Below are positions 1 to 11,422 of a DNA stretch of 64,000 bases, in pieces. The stretch covers positions 1 to 64,000 of the forward strand of contig CAJNOL010000970.1 of the NCBI GenBank assembly GCA_905250125.1. The letters run 5' to 3'. The notes under the pieces were generated by a model. That model saw only the letters and a program-made list of their open reading frames with translations, was not told where the DNA came from and ran no database searches. The DNA comes from Rotaria sordida (Eukaryota > Rotifera > Eurotatoria > Philodinida > Philodinidae). Within the stretch, counting starts at the first letter, position 1, and each line of letters starts with the position of its first letter. Position numbers and translations under genes: made by a program.

Positions 1-1039
1 ATCCGTTATGAAACTCTAGAACGCTTTTTTTCTCGTTAAATCGTTAAATCTTTAATGACTCTGCACGCGATAATTTATTAAAACTACATTAAATACGTAA
101 GCTGATGTGGGTGTGATTGATTGACTAACAATCACATCCATGCCCACGTCCACACCCATACCTACACCCTCAAAAACTTGTTCTTTTTTCTTATTTCTCT
201 TACTTCTTTATTTGTTTTTTTGCATCCGACATCAGACATAAATATTTTGTTCGAACAAAAAACAAAACACAAGAAAAGTCTAGATATATATATATCTTTT
301 CATGTTTTATCAGTGTCTCAAAAAGAGAAGAAAAAATTATGACATTATATTGAATCATAGTTGTCGTCGAACTTTCAATGACTGTCTTCATTTTGATGCC
401 AACTCAATGATAAAGACATAAAGACTAAAAATGCAAGTGGAAAGAAAAAGGAAAGCAATTTCTTGATTAGGAATATAGTAATTATTCCATGCTGCCAGCT
501 TTTCTATATTTGGTACATACATAACAAAAAAAAGAAAAGAAAATGCAACATCCACGACCTATATCTTCAAACTTCTCATATTAAAAAAAATTATTTTAAA
601 TAACTATTACAAAAAAAAAAGATGTCATAAACATATTCTCATTTACAAATATGCCATGCGTGTTATATCATTGTCAACTTTTTAGAAAAATTAATTCAAA
701 TAAAATTATATACAACATTTACAATAAGATATCGTTTAAGAGTTTTAATTTTGTTAATAAAAAAAGAACATAATTACCAAAATAATGATCATCAAGTGAT
801 AGAAGAATCTATAATGAAAAGTTATAGAATTAAATAGTATTCAAATTATTCTATCAATAAAATGTAATAAACAGAATTTGGTTAAAAGCAGAAAAAAATA
901 TTTAGGGCTTCATTGAAAAACACTATTGAAAAAAAAATCTCAAATAATCAATTTTATTCTATAATTTTATGAAAAATATTTCTCTTAAAAATATTAATTA
1001 TGATTCATATATTGTGAAGAATTATTTATAAATACCTTG
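1..1039. other. Gene-free AT-rich flank with one telomere-like island
   Basis: No coding signal is visible here apart from short chance reading frames. The only structured sequence is a GT-rich then CA-rich island at about 104-171, listed separately. The rest is low-complexity A/T with homopolymer runs. Confidence 0.6.
104..171. repeat. Bipartite telomere-like island 1 (G-rich then C-rich)
   Basis: The top strand reads GATGTGGGTGTG, then a short spacer, then repeated CACATCC/CACACCC units. The two halves are roughly reverse complements, so the island can fold back. The unit resembles degenerate TGTGGG hexamers. It belongs to a dispersed family with about ten more copies in this window. Confidence 0.65.
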
Positions 1040-2341
1040 TTATAAAATAACACATCGTCGTTTTTTTCGTTTACGACCATAATCTTTCTTCGGTCGTCCA
1101 TAACCATCAGTTGAAACTTTTTTTTCATCTAAATCATCGAACCAACTATCCACACCACCCATTAGTATTTTAACAACATACTTAATAAAAATAAATTTTC
1201 AATAAAAAAAAAAAAAAAGAACAAATTTATTAATGGGAATAATATAAAATGACTTACATCACCAAAACTAAACGGGAAATCTTTTCCTTGAAGTGCTTGA
1301 ATTTCTTTTTTTTCATTTCTATAATCGTCGACAACATCAAGATTCGGAATCTTTTTATCCCAATCATTTAAATATGCCATACAATCGTCATCGTCTATTG
1401 TAAAGAAATTAAAAAAAAACAAAACAAATCTATTGAATTCAATGATCAATTTTAATTTATCTTATACCTGTACAAGCAATAATTGTCACAGGGATATGAT
1501 TTGTTGGTTTACGTTCTCGTTTAAGAACATGTTTCAATGAACGAATATCTCGATTACCTTGATCATCTGTTGGTACACCATCGGTTGCTAAAAGTATCAG
1601 TAATTTACGTTCTTCTATTTCATGCTGTTTATCACGAAGTAAACGTCGAAAAACTGAAACAATTGGAGTTGGACCTTATTAGAATAAAAGAAAAACAAGA
1701 GAATTCATTGAACATGAAAATAATAACAACATTCAACTATTATTATTGAACATACCAGACGGTGGAATAGCAAAGACAGATACCAATTGTTCTGAATTAC
1801 GTACATGAAATACAGGTTCACGATTAAGAAAATAAATATCAACACCATCCGGATCAAAAACACTAGCAAGATCAACAACAATTGATACGGTTTGTTTTAA
1901 TTCATCCCCTATTATTATAAAAACTAATATTCAAATATTGATCAATTTAATCATACATCGAGTTAGCCTTTTATTAGAAACACCAGCAAAATCGCCTAAA
2001 ATAATAAATGATAATTTAATTAGATAAATATATTAGACATTTAAAATTAAATTACTAAGTGGAGTATTCATTGAACCTGAATCATCACAAATAAATACGA
2101 TTTCATAGCCTTCAAGCATACGTAATTTTGTCGCAAATGTATGGTTGACTAAATAATAATAAGAAAAACATAAATTCTTTTATTTATTAAACTTACTTTC
2201 ATAACGACCAACAAGTTGTTGAAAATCAACCATACGCTCTTCAGTTGATCGATAATAATCGAGTGGTTGTTGATTAGCATGCATATTATTTGAATATGCA
2301 GGTAGTTCTTGTTGTATTTCTGAATATTGCTTTTCACACAT
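1040..2341 (-). CDS. VWFA-domain protein, 304 aa, 7 exons
   Basis: Exons, read on the minus strand: 2341-2197, 2148-2056, 1995-1957, 1908-1756, 1674-1468, 1394-1258, 1180-1040. All junctions are GT-AG and phases agree through to a TAA stop, giving 304 residues. The von Willebrand factor A fold is recognised from the MIDAS motif DDSGS at residues 70-74, the downstream FDPDGVDIYFLNR segment and the TDGVPTDD motif. The MIDAS normally coordinates Mg2+ and mediates protein binding. No signal peptide or membrane segment is seen, so an intracellular protein is likely. The C-terminus is strongly basic (RPKKDYGRKRKKRR), which could serve as a nuclear or membrane-surface targeting tail. The start is the first Met of the open exon. 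The exact binding partner cannot be told from sequence. Confidence 0.88.
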
Positions 2342-2531
2342 AGTTTTCTTGTTCTATTTCATAAGAATGAATTTGCAAAATATGCCTATCAGCCAAGATA
2401 AAACATTACTTATAAATTGTAGAAATCTAAATAAGCGAAAGAATGACGTTTATTTGCATTGAAGCAAATGATAGATAACGAAGAGAAGAATGATGACGCA
2501 TCCATTTTTAAGCAAAAATGGTATGAATGCT

Positions 2532-2590
2532 GATGGATGTGAGTTTTGAGTGTAGGCGAGAGTGTGAGCGCGAGTGAGGAACTCCCACCC
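2532..2590. repeat. Weak telomere-like island 2
   Basis: A degenerate GGATGTGAG / GTGTAGGCGAGAGTGTGAG stretch is followed by a short CTCCCACCC. It is less regular than the other members of the family and could be independent GT-rich sequence. It lies just upstream of the VWFA gene start. Confidence 0.4.
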
Positions 2591-2949
2591 TTCGAGCATA
2601 GATATACAACTATTTAAGTTATCTATGCCAGTTTTTTTCTATTTTTTATTTGTATAAAAATATGATTTAACTCACTTACAGAATTACTTAGGTTCTTTCA
2701 ATTTTAAGTATTTTGTTTCCATATCTCTTTGTAATATAAATGATGGTGTACAACACTGATTACATCAGATAATTTCGTCATGATAGTAGTATTATCATTA
2801 AATTGATTCAATAAGACAGAGTTTTATGAAAGAATTAACTGTAAAATCGAATTTTTCGGTGAATGATTAACAAGCAACTTAATATGTATGAATGATATCG
2901 TGAGAATATTCTGAAAGAAGTTTTACTTTATCTACACTTATTTTCATCG

Positions 2950-3945
2950 ATAAATCATCAATATATTTTTTTCTTTTAGATCTGCATACATTTCATCTGC
3001 TTGCTGATTTAGATATTAAATAAACACACTTCTATAAATGACTTACTTCTCTAATTGTTCATTCATTAGTTCTTCTATAAGATTAGCATGATCAATATAT
3101 ATATATATAACCTTCACATTTATTACGAGTGATTTTATAACTAACTAATACCAATTAGTTTTACATTTTTACATTCAGTTAGAAAATAAATAGCTTTGCT
3201 TTATTTGATCTGATAGTTCGAACTTTTTCAATAATTCGAAACAGTGATGCATATTTAATGAATTCATCTCTTTTTTGATATTTATCGAAAATCCTTCAAT
3301 TGAATTTTGAATTTCTGAAGATGATATTTTTTCTAGTTTTATCTGCTCTTCTAAATATTGAAATTCTTTATCTATTTCTATTTGATCAGGTAATGAGATG
3401 TTTTAATCCAGAATAATGATGTTATCGACTAATTTAAGAGAAATATACATGACACAGTAAACTGTTTATGCATACTTCTGAGCACAGTATCATTGAGCAA
3501 AAATCTTGGTATCTATTACTTAGAGTTTTCTTTGTAATTGAAAATTTCTTCTACTTACAGCTTTTTATTACATCATGTGCAAATTTCTTTGATATTCCAT
3601 AGTTAATATTTCTATAAAAAGATTTTAAAGCATTGATTTTATCGACTAACAATTAAATATTTCCTAATCCTGATAATGAATTCACTCGTTTTCATATGAT
3701 ATTCTGTTTTTTCTTCATGTTTCTGCAATGTTTCGTATGATTCAAGTATTGATCGGTTTCTCTCTCATCGATAGAAACATTTGTATTCAACGTATGACTC
3801 ATTATCCTATCTGTTTTCCATTTGCTTAATTCGTTTGAAGATCTTTTTTCTTTCTTAAACTCATTATATCTATCCTGTTTTTCATGCAGTTCAAGTGATA
3901 ATCGATAACGAACTGTCAGATCTTTAATGAGCAGACAGATCATTC
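2950..3945 (-). pseudogene. Decayed minus-strand gene remnant, coiled-coil-like
   Basis: Several exon-like pieces read in the same direction: about 3945-3692 (open for 83 codons, charged and helical, with a segment RYRLSLELHEKQDRY), about 3400-3180 (QIEIDKEFQYLEEQIKLEK) and about 3085-2960 (NLIEELMNEQLE, then a GT donor and QADEMYADLK). The heptad-like Leu/Glu/Lys pattern suggests a coiled coil. I could not build one continuous reading frame. The protein family was not recognised, so these may be remnants or the tail of a poorly conserved gene. Confidence 0.35.
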
Positions 3946-4632
3946 GATGCTCCTTATGTCAAAGAAAAACTCTTACTTCGCAGATATCTTTTTTCAACTA
4001 TTTCTTATAAAATCATTCAAATTTTTGTCACTCAATCCAACTAATAAATATTTCGTATTTAGTCCAATAACATATGATGCTACATAAAATAATGTTACAT
4101 TTGATAGAATTATGAAAAAATCTTCTGATACATGAAATTTAAGTCATTTTATATTACGAGTAGAGTGCAATGTTTGATTAACTAAAAGAACGCTAATAGC
4201 AGAAAATAAAACATTTCTTTAAAGACAAAGAAATTGGCTAAGGTCATGAGCCAAGTTCTTTCATAATGTTGTTTGAGTTAAGCAAGAGTATATAAAAAAT
4301 GAACAAAATAAGGATGAGTTTGATTGAAATAACGTTTTCGTTTACATGCAAGCATGTAATAAGAACATGAATAGAGAAAGTAGAATTTATGTTTGATATT
4401 TCTGGTATTTTCGAGGATTGTAACAACACTGAATTTATGATGGTCAATAATAATACCATCGAAAAGAAAATGATGAACACAATTGTAGTAACATGTGATA
4501 CAGAGACAGTAGGAGCATCTCAATGAAAAATTGCCTGATCATTTTTCGATACAGAGACTTTTTAGCATCAAATAGCAGCGTGTATGTAATGATATCTGTA
4601 GACTTCAGTTATATTTTCTCAAGAATTCGGCA

Positions 4633-6879
4633 GTGATTATCATGTTACTGCTTTTATCAATAATTAACAAGCGATCTGTAACTTTGTTAGAAGGATCAAG
4701 CGATCATTGGCCTATGGTCATGAAAAGTGACCAAATAGGTATTCAAATAAATGGCCATTTCCCAGTAGTGAATTGGAAAGTGTTCGAGGTGGTATTGAGT
4801 CTTTTGGAAGAGTTTTGGATAAACGAATCAAACAGGCAAGATGCCGATAGTTGGTATCAGAATTATGTTCGTTTTTTAGCTGCACTGAAGAATAGAGTTA
4901 CTAAGTGGAGATGCAAAGATAGATATCGCCCTGCTCTTCCACCGTATATAATTGTTATGCTGAAAGAAGTTCGACAAGTGCGGAATAAATACTATAGAGA
5001 GAGGAAAAAGAGTGGTGGTATGGTGGATGATGATTACAGGAAGTTGTTAAGGATGATGACTAGTTTTGTTAAGAAAGAGATAAATAAATATAAATCTGAC
5101 CGTTGGGAAAGCTTTCTCTCGACCATACAAGAGGCACATGATATACGAGGGAATGCCTTCTGGTCTCATCTATCTAAGATTTATAAGCCGAAAACACTCC
5201 CTCTATCAAAACTAGCTGTTGGATTAGGTACTATAGTTGATCATCAGGAGATAACGAGGGCACTTTGTGATTATTACACAGAACAAGCTAAAGCTCCCCT
5301 TATAAACAAGGATGATAAACACGATCTTGAAGTGGAAGAGGAGTATAAGCTAGTCGTGAACGATGTTACATCTTCCGCTCTGCTCGAGCTGGAACCGATC
5401 TCTGTATTGGAAATGCAAAAGTTGATTAGGAAGCTGAAGAATAAGAAATCATCCGGGTACGATGAAGTTTCCAATTATATGATCAAAATACTTCCACCAG
5501 CATATGTTCAATGCCTTACGAAGTGTTTTAATAGTTGGTTGCAAAGATGTCAGTACCCAGAGTTTTGGAAACTGGCGAAAGTGGTAACCCTAAACAAATT
5601 AAAAGCCGGTGTACCAAGAACCGATCAGACGAGGCCTATCTCCCTCCTGCCGACGCATTCGAAATTATTTGAGAAAGTAGTACTTGAAAGGGTCAGGATT
5701 TGGGCGGAAGGAGCCCATATAGTTCCGGCCGAACAATCAGGTTTTCGACCGGGCGGACTCTTGAGTACTAGAGTTCTGTCGATATACCAGGAAATAAAGA
5801 ACAGTCTTGCGGCGAATATGCCTACGCTTGCTTTGTATGTGGATTTTAAAAAAGCGTATGACACTGTATGGCATGCTGGCTTGTTGGTAAAATTATCTAG
5901 GCTAGGAATGCCTTTAGAGTTGTTGAAAATGACCCTATCGTGGTTAAAGAACCGTCAGGCTTATATCTCCTTTGGAAAAGAAAGATCAGACAGGTTTCAT
6001 ATTGACATTGGATTACCACAAGGTAGCAGTTTGAGCCCCTATCTCTTTATAGTGTACCACAGTGATTTAAATCAATGCGCAGGTGCGCACTCAGGACACA
6101 TTTATGCTGATGACTTAAGCATATTGGTAAAGGCGCCCATTAGGAGGAAGCTGTCCCCAACAATTGAATTCCTGGAAAAAGAAGGTTCGAAGGTCTGTAC
6201 CAGAATAGCGGAATATGCAAGTAAATGGAAACAGCCGATCAATGTGCAAAAGACAGTTGGACAGGTTTTTTACACCCAAATAGAAAAGCCCCAATTAAAT
6301 ATATATATGCAGGGACAAAAAATAGAGATAGTAAATGCTTTTAAATATTTAGGGTTCACGTGGACGAATAAAATGTCGCTTAAACCTACGGTTGATCAAT
6401 GTCTTGAAAAAGCTGAAAAGGCGCTTGCTAAACTGAAATGGCTGAAAAAAGGTAGAAAGATCACGAAACAAGTTTTAAGACAATGTTTCTTTGCATATGT
6501 CTTTCCCCATTTGGCATGGATATTTCCTGTCTATCCCCTTCTTCCGAAGACACAACGTGATGCCTTGGATAGAAAATTTCGAGTGGGTCTTAGAATAGTA
6601 CATAGGTGTCCGTATGTAAAAGCAAATGATTTATTAGTAATAACAAATGAAAAACCACTCACTTTCTACGCGCAGAAATATATTAAGAAGAGACTGGAGA
6701 ATATGTATAAGTCAGATCTATGTCGATCTGCCTTTCTAGAAGACATTTTCTATTGGAATCAGTTTAGGAAAAGGGACAAAGATTCATTAGGACAATTCTT
6801 TAGATTAAATAGAGTGAAGAAAATGATGAATAAGCATGAAACGTTACTAATTAAATGGATTGACTTTGTGTATGGATAA
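4633..6879 (+). CDS. Reverse transcriptase ORF of the truncated LINE (chimeric 5' end)
   Basis: A 748-codon reading frame. The first 15 or so codons (4633-4679) are host flanking sequence and the target-site duplication, read by chance in frame with the retrotransposon. The true element sequence starts after 4679. Domains in order: the last few residues of an exonuclease-endonuclease-phosphatase domain (SDH), a linker of about 250 residues, the reverse transcriptase core with the YADD active site (residues 491-494), then thumb and C-terminal regions. The endonuclease is lost, so the product could not nick target DNA by itself. No promoter is evident, so the ORF is probably not expressed except by read-through. 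Confidence 0.85.
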   Translation: MIIMLLLLSIINKRSVTLLEGSSDHWPMVMKSDQIGIQINGHFPVVNWKVFEVVLSLLEEFWINESNRQDADSWYQNYVRFLAALKNRVTKWRCKDRYRPALPPYIIVMLKEVRQVRNKYYRERKKSGGMVDDDYRKLLRMMTSFVKKEINKYKSDRWESFLSTIQEAHDIRGNAFWSHLSKIYKPKTLPLSKLAVGLGTIVDHQEITRALCDYYTEQAKAPLINKDDKHDLEVEEEYKLVVNDVTSSALLELEPISVLEMQKLIRKLKNKKSSGYDEVSNYMIKILPPAYVQCLTKCFNSWLQRCQYPEFWKLAKVVTLNKLKAGVPRTDQTRPISLLPTHSKLFEKVVLERVRIWAEGAHIVPAEQSGFRPGGLLSTRVLSIYQEIKNSLAANMPTLALYVDFKKAYDTVWHAGLLVKLSRLGMPLELLKMTLSWLKNRQAYISFGKERSDRFHIDIGLPQGSSLSPYLFIVYHSDLNQCAGAHSGHIYADDLSILVKAPIRRKLSPTIEFLEKEGSKVCTRIAEYASKWKQPINVQKTVGQVFYTQIEKPQLNIYMQGQKIEIVNAFKYLGFTWTNKMSLKPTVDQCLEKAEKALAKLKWLKKGRKITKQVLRQCFFAYVFPHLAWIFPVYPLLPKTQRDALDRKFRVGLRIVHRCPYVKANDLLVITNEKPLTFYAQKYIKKRLENMYKSDLCRSAFLEDIFYWNQFRKRDKDSLGQFFRLNRVKKMMNKHETLLIKWIDFVYG
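4661..4679. repeat. Target-site duplication, left copy
   Basis: A 19-base direct repeat, TAATTAACAAGCGATCTGT, is identical to 7097-7115 at the other end of the retrotransposon. With the adjacent A residues the match reaches 21 bases. Duplications of this length are typical of target-primed reverse transcription. Confidence 0.93.
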
Positions 6880-7096
6880 AAATTGTGTGTCATTGCCCCC
6901 CTCCCTTGAATAATTATATAAAATAATTATATAAAATAAGAAAAGCGAGCGAGAGACCTCGCCTATGACAAGGAGAATCACGATGTCTAACCCCTTTATC
7001 TTTATTTTTATCTTTCTTTTCTTATGTCCTTTTCTCCTTTCCTTTTTTTGTAAGCACTTCAGAGTGTAACAATAAAACGCAGGAACAAAAAAAAAA
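4680..7096 (+). mobile_element. 5'-truncated non-LTR retrotransposon (LINE), ORF2 largely intact
   Basis: The element starts inside the C-terminal end of the apurinic endonuclease domain (the SDHWP motif is retained at about 4699-4713). It runs through a complete reverse transcriptase to a 3' UTR and a short A tail at 7086-7096. It is bracketed by a 19-21 base target-site duplication. The reading frame is open to a TAA at 6877-6879. RT landmarks are VDFKKAYDTVWH near residue 403 and YADD at 491-494, counted from the ATG at 4633. The RT looks like the jockey/CR1 side of the LINE tree, but the clade is not certain. Missing parts are ORF1 and most of the endonuclease. The unbroken frame suggests a young insertion. 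Confidence 0.92.
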
Positions 7097-7115
7097 TAAT
7101 TAACAAGCGATCTGT
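7097..7115. repeat. Target-site duplication, right copy
   Basis: The second copy of the 19-base direct repeat at 4661-4679. It follows directly on the A-rich tail of the retrotransposon, as expected for LINE integration. Confidence 0.93.
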
Positions 7116-8530
7116 GTATAAGCATCACAAATTGTTCAGTAATAATAAATTTCAAAAAATACAAACTTATTCGAACTGTATTAAACATTAATTCAGTTAA
7201 TCTTTTTCTTGATCGTTCTAATTTATCAATTATATGTTGATCATTTCGATTAAAATCTTCTTTATTTAACATTGATTGTAAACTCATTAATTTAGTTAAT
7301 TTATGAGGTTCTTTTATAATAAATGATAATATTTGGATTAGTACATGTCGATCAACAAGTATTATATGTTGTATTCGACTTTGACGAAATGTATCAAGTA
7401 CTACAATATCAATAATATCTGTTTTAGTTGAATCATCAATAGATGAAAGAAGAATTCTAGCACAATCAAAATACTACATTTTCCATTCCTCTAATAACAG
7501 CTTGATCTGTTGTGCGATCAAGTTGTACTCGAAATTGAACATTTTCTGGTACACTTGTTTGAAAAATGTTGTTTTTTTTTAAAATAATGAATTAAAAAAA
7601 TATTTTGTTTTTCATTTTACTATTACACTATTCAACAAAATCTTTAGCAGAAAAAAAAAACATTTTCTTATGTTGTTTTACTAGGAATATTTAAACTACG
7701 TTCAATAGATGAATCATGAGCAAATAGTATGATAATATTCATGTAGTTCTTTCACATGTTCATGTTCGACTATTGTTGTAAATATTTGTACAATAATTTT
7801 TACTTCAGGATGATCAGGTGAAACACCATGATATTGAATAAGATCAAAAAATGAAGATGATTTCTCAATAATATCAATTGTTCTTGTAATTGTTTGACAA
7901 TTAAAGATACGTCTAGAATATAATATAGGGAATAATTTCTATAAAAAAAGTTTTTAATATCTTACTTGTAAATATTCTTTCTTAAAGTTAAATATAAACA
8001 TTCAGAATAAATACTTATTCTCAAATTTCCTATCAAAGTTTATAAAGTCTAGTAACTATCAAGGTTTTAAGTGTGATTTTTTTATTCGTTTTATGAAACA
8101 GATTTGTCTAATTTACAAAACCAGTTATGAGTAGAAATAAAAATTTTGCATTTAACTCTTCAGAAGAATTCGTATGAAATGAAAAAAAGTTTAAATATTT
8201 GAATTTTATTCTTTTGTTAATCTTCAGTCGTATTTATGAACATCTTGTCCATTAAAAATAATAATATCTCATGTTGAACATGTTTTCTTTTCACATTGAA
8301 TTTACAACAATAGAGAAAAAACAGAAGTAATTCTATTTTTCAGTCTTTTGTTTTTTTTAATTTCAATCATAGCTCACTCGCTTGTATTTAATTGTGAGTC
8401 AGATGGTGTACATTCTTCTTTTTCTTTAAAATAGATATATGAAAGATTAGTATCTCCATTAGCAATTGCGATAGTTTCGTTATTTGTTGTTAAAGAAGGT
8501 ATTGCATGTTTTGTAGTTGTTCTAGATAGT
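7116..8530 (-). pseudogene. Decayed minus-strand gene remnants right of the LINE
   Basis: Several exon-like blocks read on the minus strand. One at about 8527-8377 ends in a plausible C-terminal tail and TGA. One at about 7915-7730 contains FFDLIQYHGVSPDHPEVK. One at about 7560-7475 contains VPENVQFRVQLDRTTDQAV. One at about 7460-7130 contains RQSRIQHIILVDRHVLIQIL. Frames shift between blocks and stops intervene, so this is probably a pseudogene or two overlapping ruins. The LINE inserted at its left margin. I do not recognise the family, and whether the pieces at 2950-3945 belong to the same gene is unknown. Confidence 0.35.
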
Positions 8531-10122
8531 ATTCATAGTCAAAAACAATCATAATAATTAGGGAATAATTGTATAAGACTGAACACGTTGAATATGTATT
8601 AAGACTTTATTTTTCGATGAATCTTACTTTGTTAATTCATCTATAAATTAATGATAGATTTTAAATTAAAAAAAATTACAAGAACTTAAAAAAGAAGCAA
8701 ACCAAATGAATTATTTGTTTTCAAATAATAATCTGATGAAGTATAACAAGTAGCTCTTTTTAAGGTTATTTTCTTTCAAATGGATTATAAGTTTCATGGA
8801 AAGCTTTGCTAAAATGATGAACAACAGTTAACTAAATAATAAAATGAATAAGAAAAAAACATAAATCAATAAAAATCGAACATTTACCATTCGATTAAAA
8901 ACATGATTTGTCAAATATAACAAACTAATCTATATTCAAGCTCATTGTTATACAGCGTTTAATAAAAAGAATACAAATTTGAATTTCGATGATCAAGAAT
9001 CAAGGTATAAGTTTTTATTTGCAATCAGATTCAATAGTAATCCAGTAATAAATTTTCATATGAAATAAATTTTTCGATGCAATGCCATACAAGCTATAAT
9101 ATAAAGAATCGTCGATATAATTTCAAATTGAAATGACTTGTTAACATAACAATTTATTAACTAGTTCTTTCGAAAAAAGTTCTTTATGAAAGTTCCACAA
9201 ATATATACAACGTGAAACTCATATAATTCTTAAAGTTTTTAATAGTAACAAATTGTAATTTTAGTCTGATACGTTTCGTATATGCTAATACAAAGATTGA
9301 AAAAACTCTTTCCATTACACAAAGAATATTTTGAAACTAAATCAATTTATTTTCTATGATAGTTCAATATCAATATTAAAATCTAAAGTGAAAAGATGCT
9401 ATTCGAAATCTATAGTTGAGATTTTATTGAATAAATTTTCTTATCTATTGAAGAATAAGAAAGACTTTTACAGAGAAGTAATTTACTAAGTTTTCAAAAT
9501 GAACAGAATAATATCGAAAATAATCAAAAAGTTATTTTATTGAAGAGAAATGTTTATTCTTGATGCTACTATTTTTGAATATATTTCATATTTAGATGAT
9601 GATCAAAGAACAATAGATCGAAGTCACTAATCATATTGATCGATTTTCTAGCTAGATTCTAGTCTCTGCTTATCAAGGAGTTATATTTGAACAGGCACAT
9701 ATCGTTGTTGTCTTCAAGAGAGAACTGTTTGCTATCTCATTCAGAAAAATTTCAAACTGATCAATTCGATTTCTCATTTCGATGCATCTCGGTTTTATTC
9801 ATTTTTATCTTTTGTACGCTACGCTGCCGAAAGTGGAAGCGACCACATCTGGGGTGTATAGTCATATACATTGTCTTGATTTTCGATTCATGTTCAATAT
9901 ATGACTTGAATATAATATGTCGTCAACATATGCTATTTATTAGCAGTCATATTTTTATGTTTGTCGATGTTCGTCAACGAAGACAATTATTTCTTTAGCA
10001 GCGGACGTGTTTTGTTTGCTTTAATCTTTTGTGCACTACAATGCGGACGGCGAAGAAGGACAACATGGCTCATATTTAAACAGCGTCTCTCATACCATAA
10101 ACATCTATCTTTCATTTGAATT
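8531..10122. other. AT-rich intergenic region
   Basis: No convincing exon is seen. A 103-codon frame at 9687-9998 has no recognisable domain and runs through the region just upstream of the BTB gene, so it is treated as chance. A TATA-like ATATTTAAA near 10073 may belong to the promoter of the next gene. Confidence 0.5.
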
Positions 10123-10731
10123 ATGGCAGAAGAGCTTTATGTTCGCTTCAAATTGTGTGATGGATCAGTACAAACAATTCTTGGTGTCATGCTCAAGCCC
10201 TATCCTGATTCCTATCTCACTAAACTCGTCTTCAATCATGACTTCAAATCGACCAAAGATGATCAAGGCTTCTTTTGGATCGACGAAGAACCACAAATAT
10301 TCGCTGCAATTCTTACATTCTACCGACATGGTCAACTTCTTCTTTCCGATATTTTTGTCGGCATTCGTGATTCGATCATCGACAAATACCTACTGCCTGT
10401 TGAAAAATCTCCACGCATTCTTGATCCTTCTGAATTGACAACAACGATCAATATCACACGTGTTCGTCTTCGTGGAGCAACACGGAAATTGTTGTGTCGA
10501 TATTCGGGAGAGCCCTTTACATGCCTATGCACCATAGTGGATCCAATGTGGACTGATTTGCCCGAATCACAAATCAGTGATTTTACTGTGAGTCCATCAA
10601 ACTTTAATGGCATTCAATATGTGGAAAAAAGTTATTTGACTATAATGAATTTTTTGGTTGCTAGAGGCTACGAAATTGAACGGTTGGACGAGAAGAAGCA
10701 AGAAGTTGACTTGAAAAAAGTTAATGCATGA
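10123..10731 (+). CDS. BTB/T1 (KCTD-like) domain protein, 202 aa, single exon
   Basis: An intronless frame of 203 codons starting at an ATG behind a TATA-like element (about 10073). The N-terminal 95 or so residues have the layout of a potassium-channel tetramerisation (T1/BTB) domain: an early strand, then DDQGFFWIDEEPQIFAAIL, matching the family pattern of a hydrophobic-Ile-Asp-Asp/Arg-x-Pro-x-hydrophobic-Phe signature, followed by the YRHGQLLLSD turn. KCTD-type proteins tetramerise or pentamerise and often act as Cullin3 adaptors. The C-terminal half is unrecognised. A polyadenylation signal (AATAAATAA) lies about 40 bases after the stop. Being intronless among intron-rich genes and 3 kb from a LINE, it could be a retrocopy, but no tail or duplication was seen. 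Confidence 0.72.
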   Translation: MAEELYVRFKLCDGSVQTILGVMLKPYPDSYLTKLVFNHDFKSTKDDQGFFWIDEEPQIFAAILTFYRHGQLLLSDIFVGIRDSIIDKYLLPVEKSPRILDPSELTTTINITRVRLRGATRKLLCRYSGEPFTCLCTIVDPMWTDLPESQISDFTVSPSNFNGIQYVEKSYLTIMNFLVARGYEIERLDEKKQEVDLKKVNA

Positions 10732-10945
10732 ATAACAAGTTCAATGTTCTTTGTTTTTCTTTCGTATTGTCAATAAATAAGATTGAATGAAGTACTCAAG
10801 AAATACTGAAAAATGATTTGATACCAATACTGAACTAAGTTTATATAGAGTTAGGCCATTATGGATCAACTTGTCGAATAATATATGAGGATAAATTGGA
10901 TGACAGCTTTTGTCTGTTACAAGTTCATTTTGAGGCTCCATCAAA

Positions 10946-10989
10946 GGGCGTGGGTGTAGGTGTGAGAAATAGAATGATACCTATACCCA
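10946..10989. repeat. Telomere-like island 3
   Basis: GGGCGTGGGTGTAGGTGTGAG is followed after a short spacer by ACCTATACCCA. A short member of the bipartite GT-then-CA family, just downstream of the BTB gene. Confidence 0.5.
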
Positions 10990-11360
10990 ATCTGAACTTT
11001 CTTTATCATTATTTAATCATGATATGTAAATGATGTTGATAGAAAACAATGCGTGTGTATAAAGAGAACAAGAAAGCTTTTCTTGTTTGTTATTATTCAC
11101 TAATATTCCTACTTTCGGAACATACAACATAAATATCAATCGTCATTAATATAATTGATATTTTGGAATATATTGCTCGAGATTGTAGATATAGATAGAT
11201 ACAAGCGAGAACACATGCATATTGCATAGTAGTTTTTTTTTGTTCTCCTTCATGTATAATCTCTTACCTTTCATATGATAACTGACACATACTAACTTGA
11301 CATGCTGTACAAAGAAGCCCTACGCTGTGATATTCCTCTATCACTAATAGCCTGTGCAGA

Positions 11361-11422
11361 GTGTGGGTGTGGCTTTAATTCTTCTCTTTAATTGTACTCA
11401 TATGCATACCTACACCTCATCC
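11361..11422. repeat. Telomere-like island 4
   Basis: GTGTGGGTGTGG is followed 30 bases later by CATACCTACACCTCATCC. G-rich tract first, C-rich tract second, as in the rest of the family. Confidence 0.6.

Noticed and set aside
121-342. 73-codon plus-strand frame rich in His/Thr
   Set aside because: Its first part is the CA-rich half of a telomere-like island, and the rest is low-complexity. No splice or domain support.
6847-7287. 146-codon minus-strand frame across the LINE 3' end
   Set aside because: It spans the LINE 3' UTR, its A tail and host DNA; only the part beyond 7116 has protein-like character and is listed as a remnant.
9687-9998. 103-codon plus-strand frame before the BTB gene
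   Set aside because: No domain, composition like random AT-rich DNA, and no splice connection to the BTB frame.
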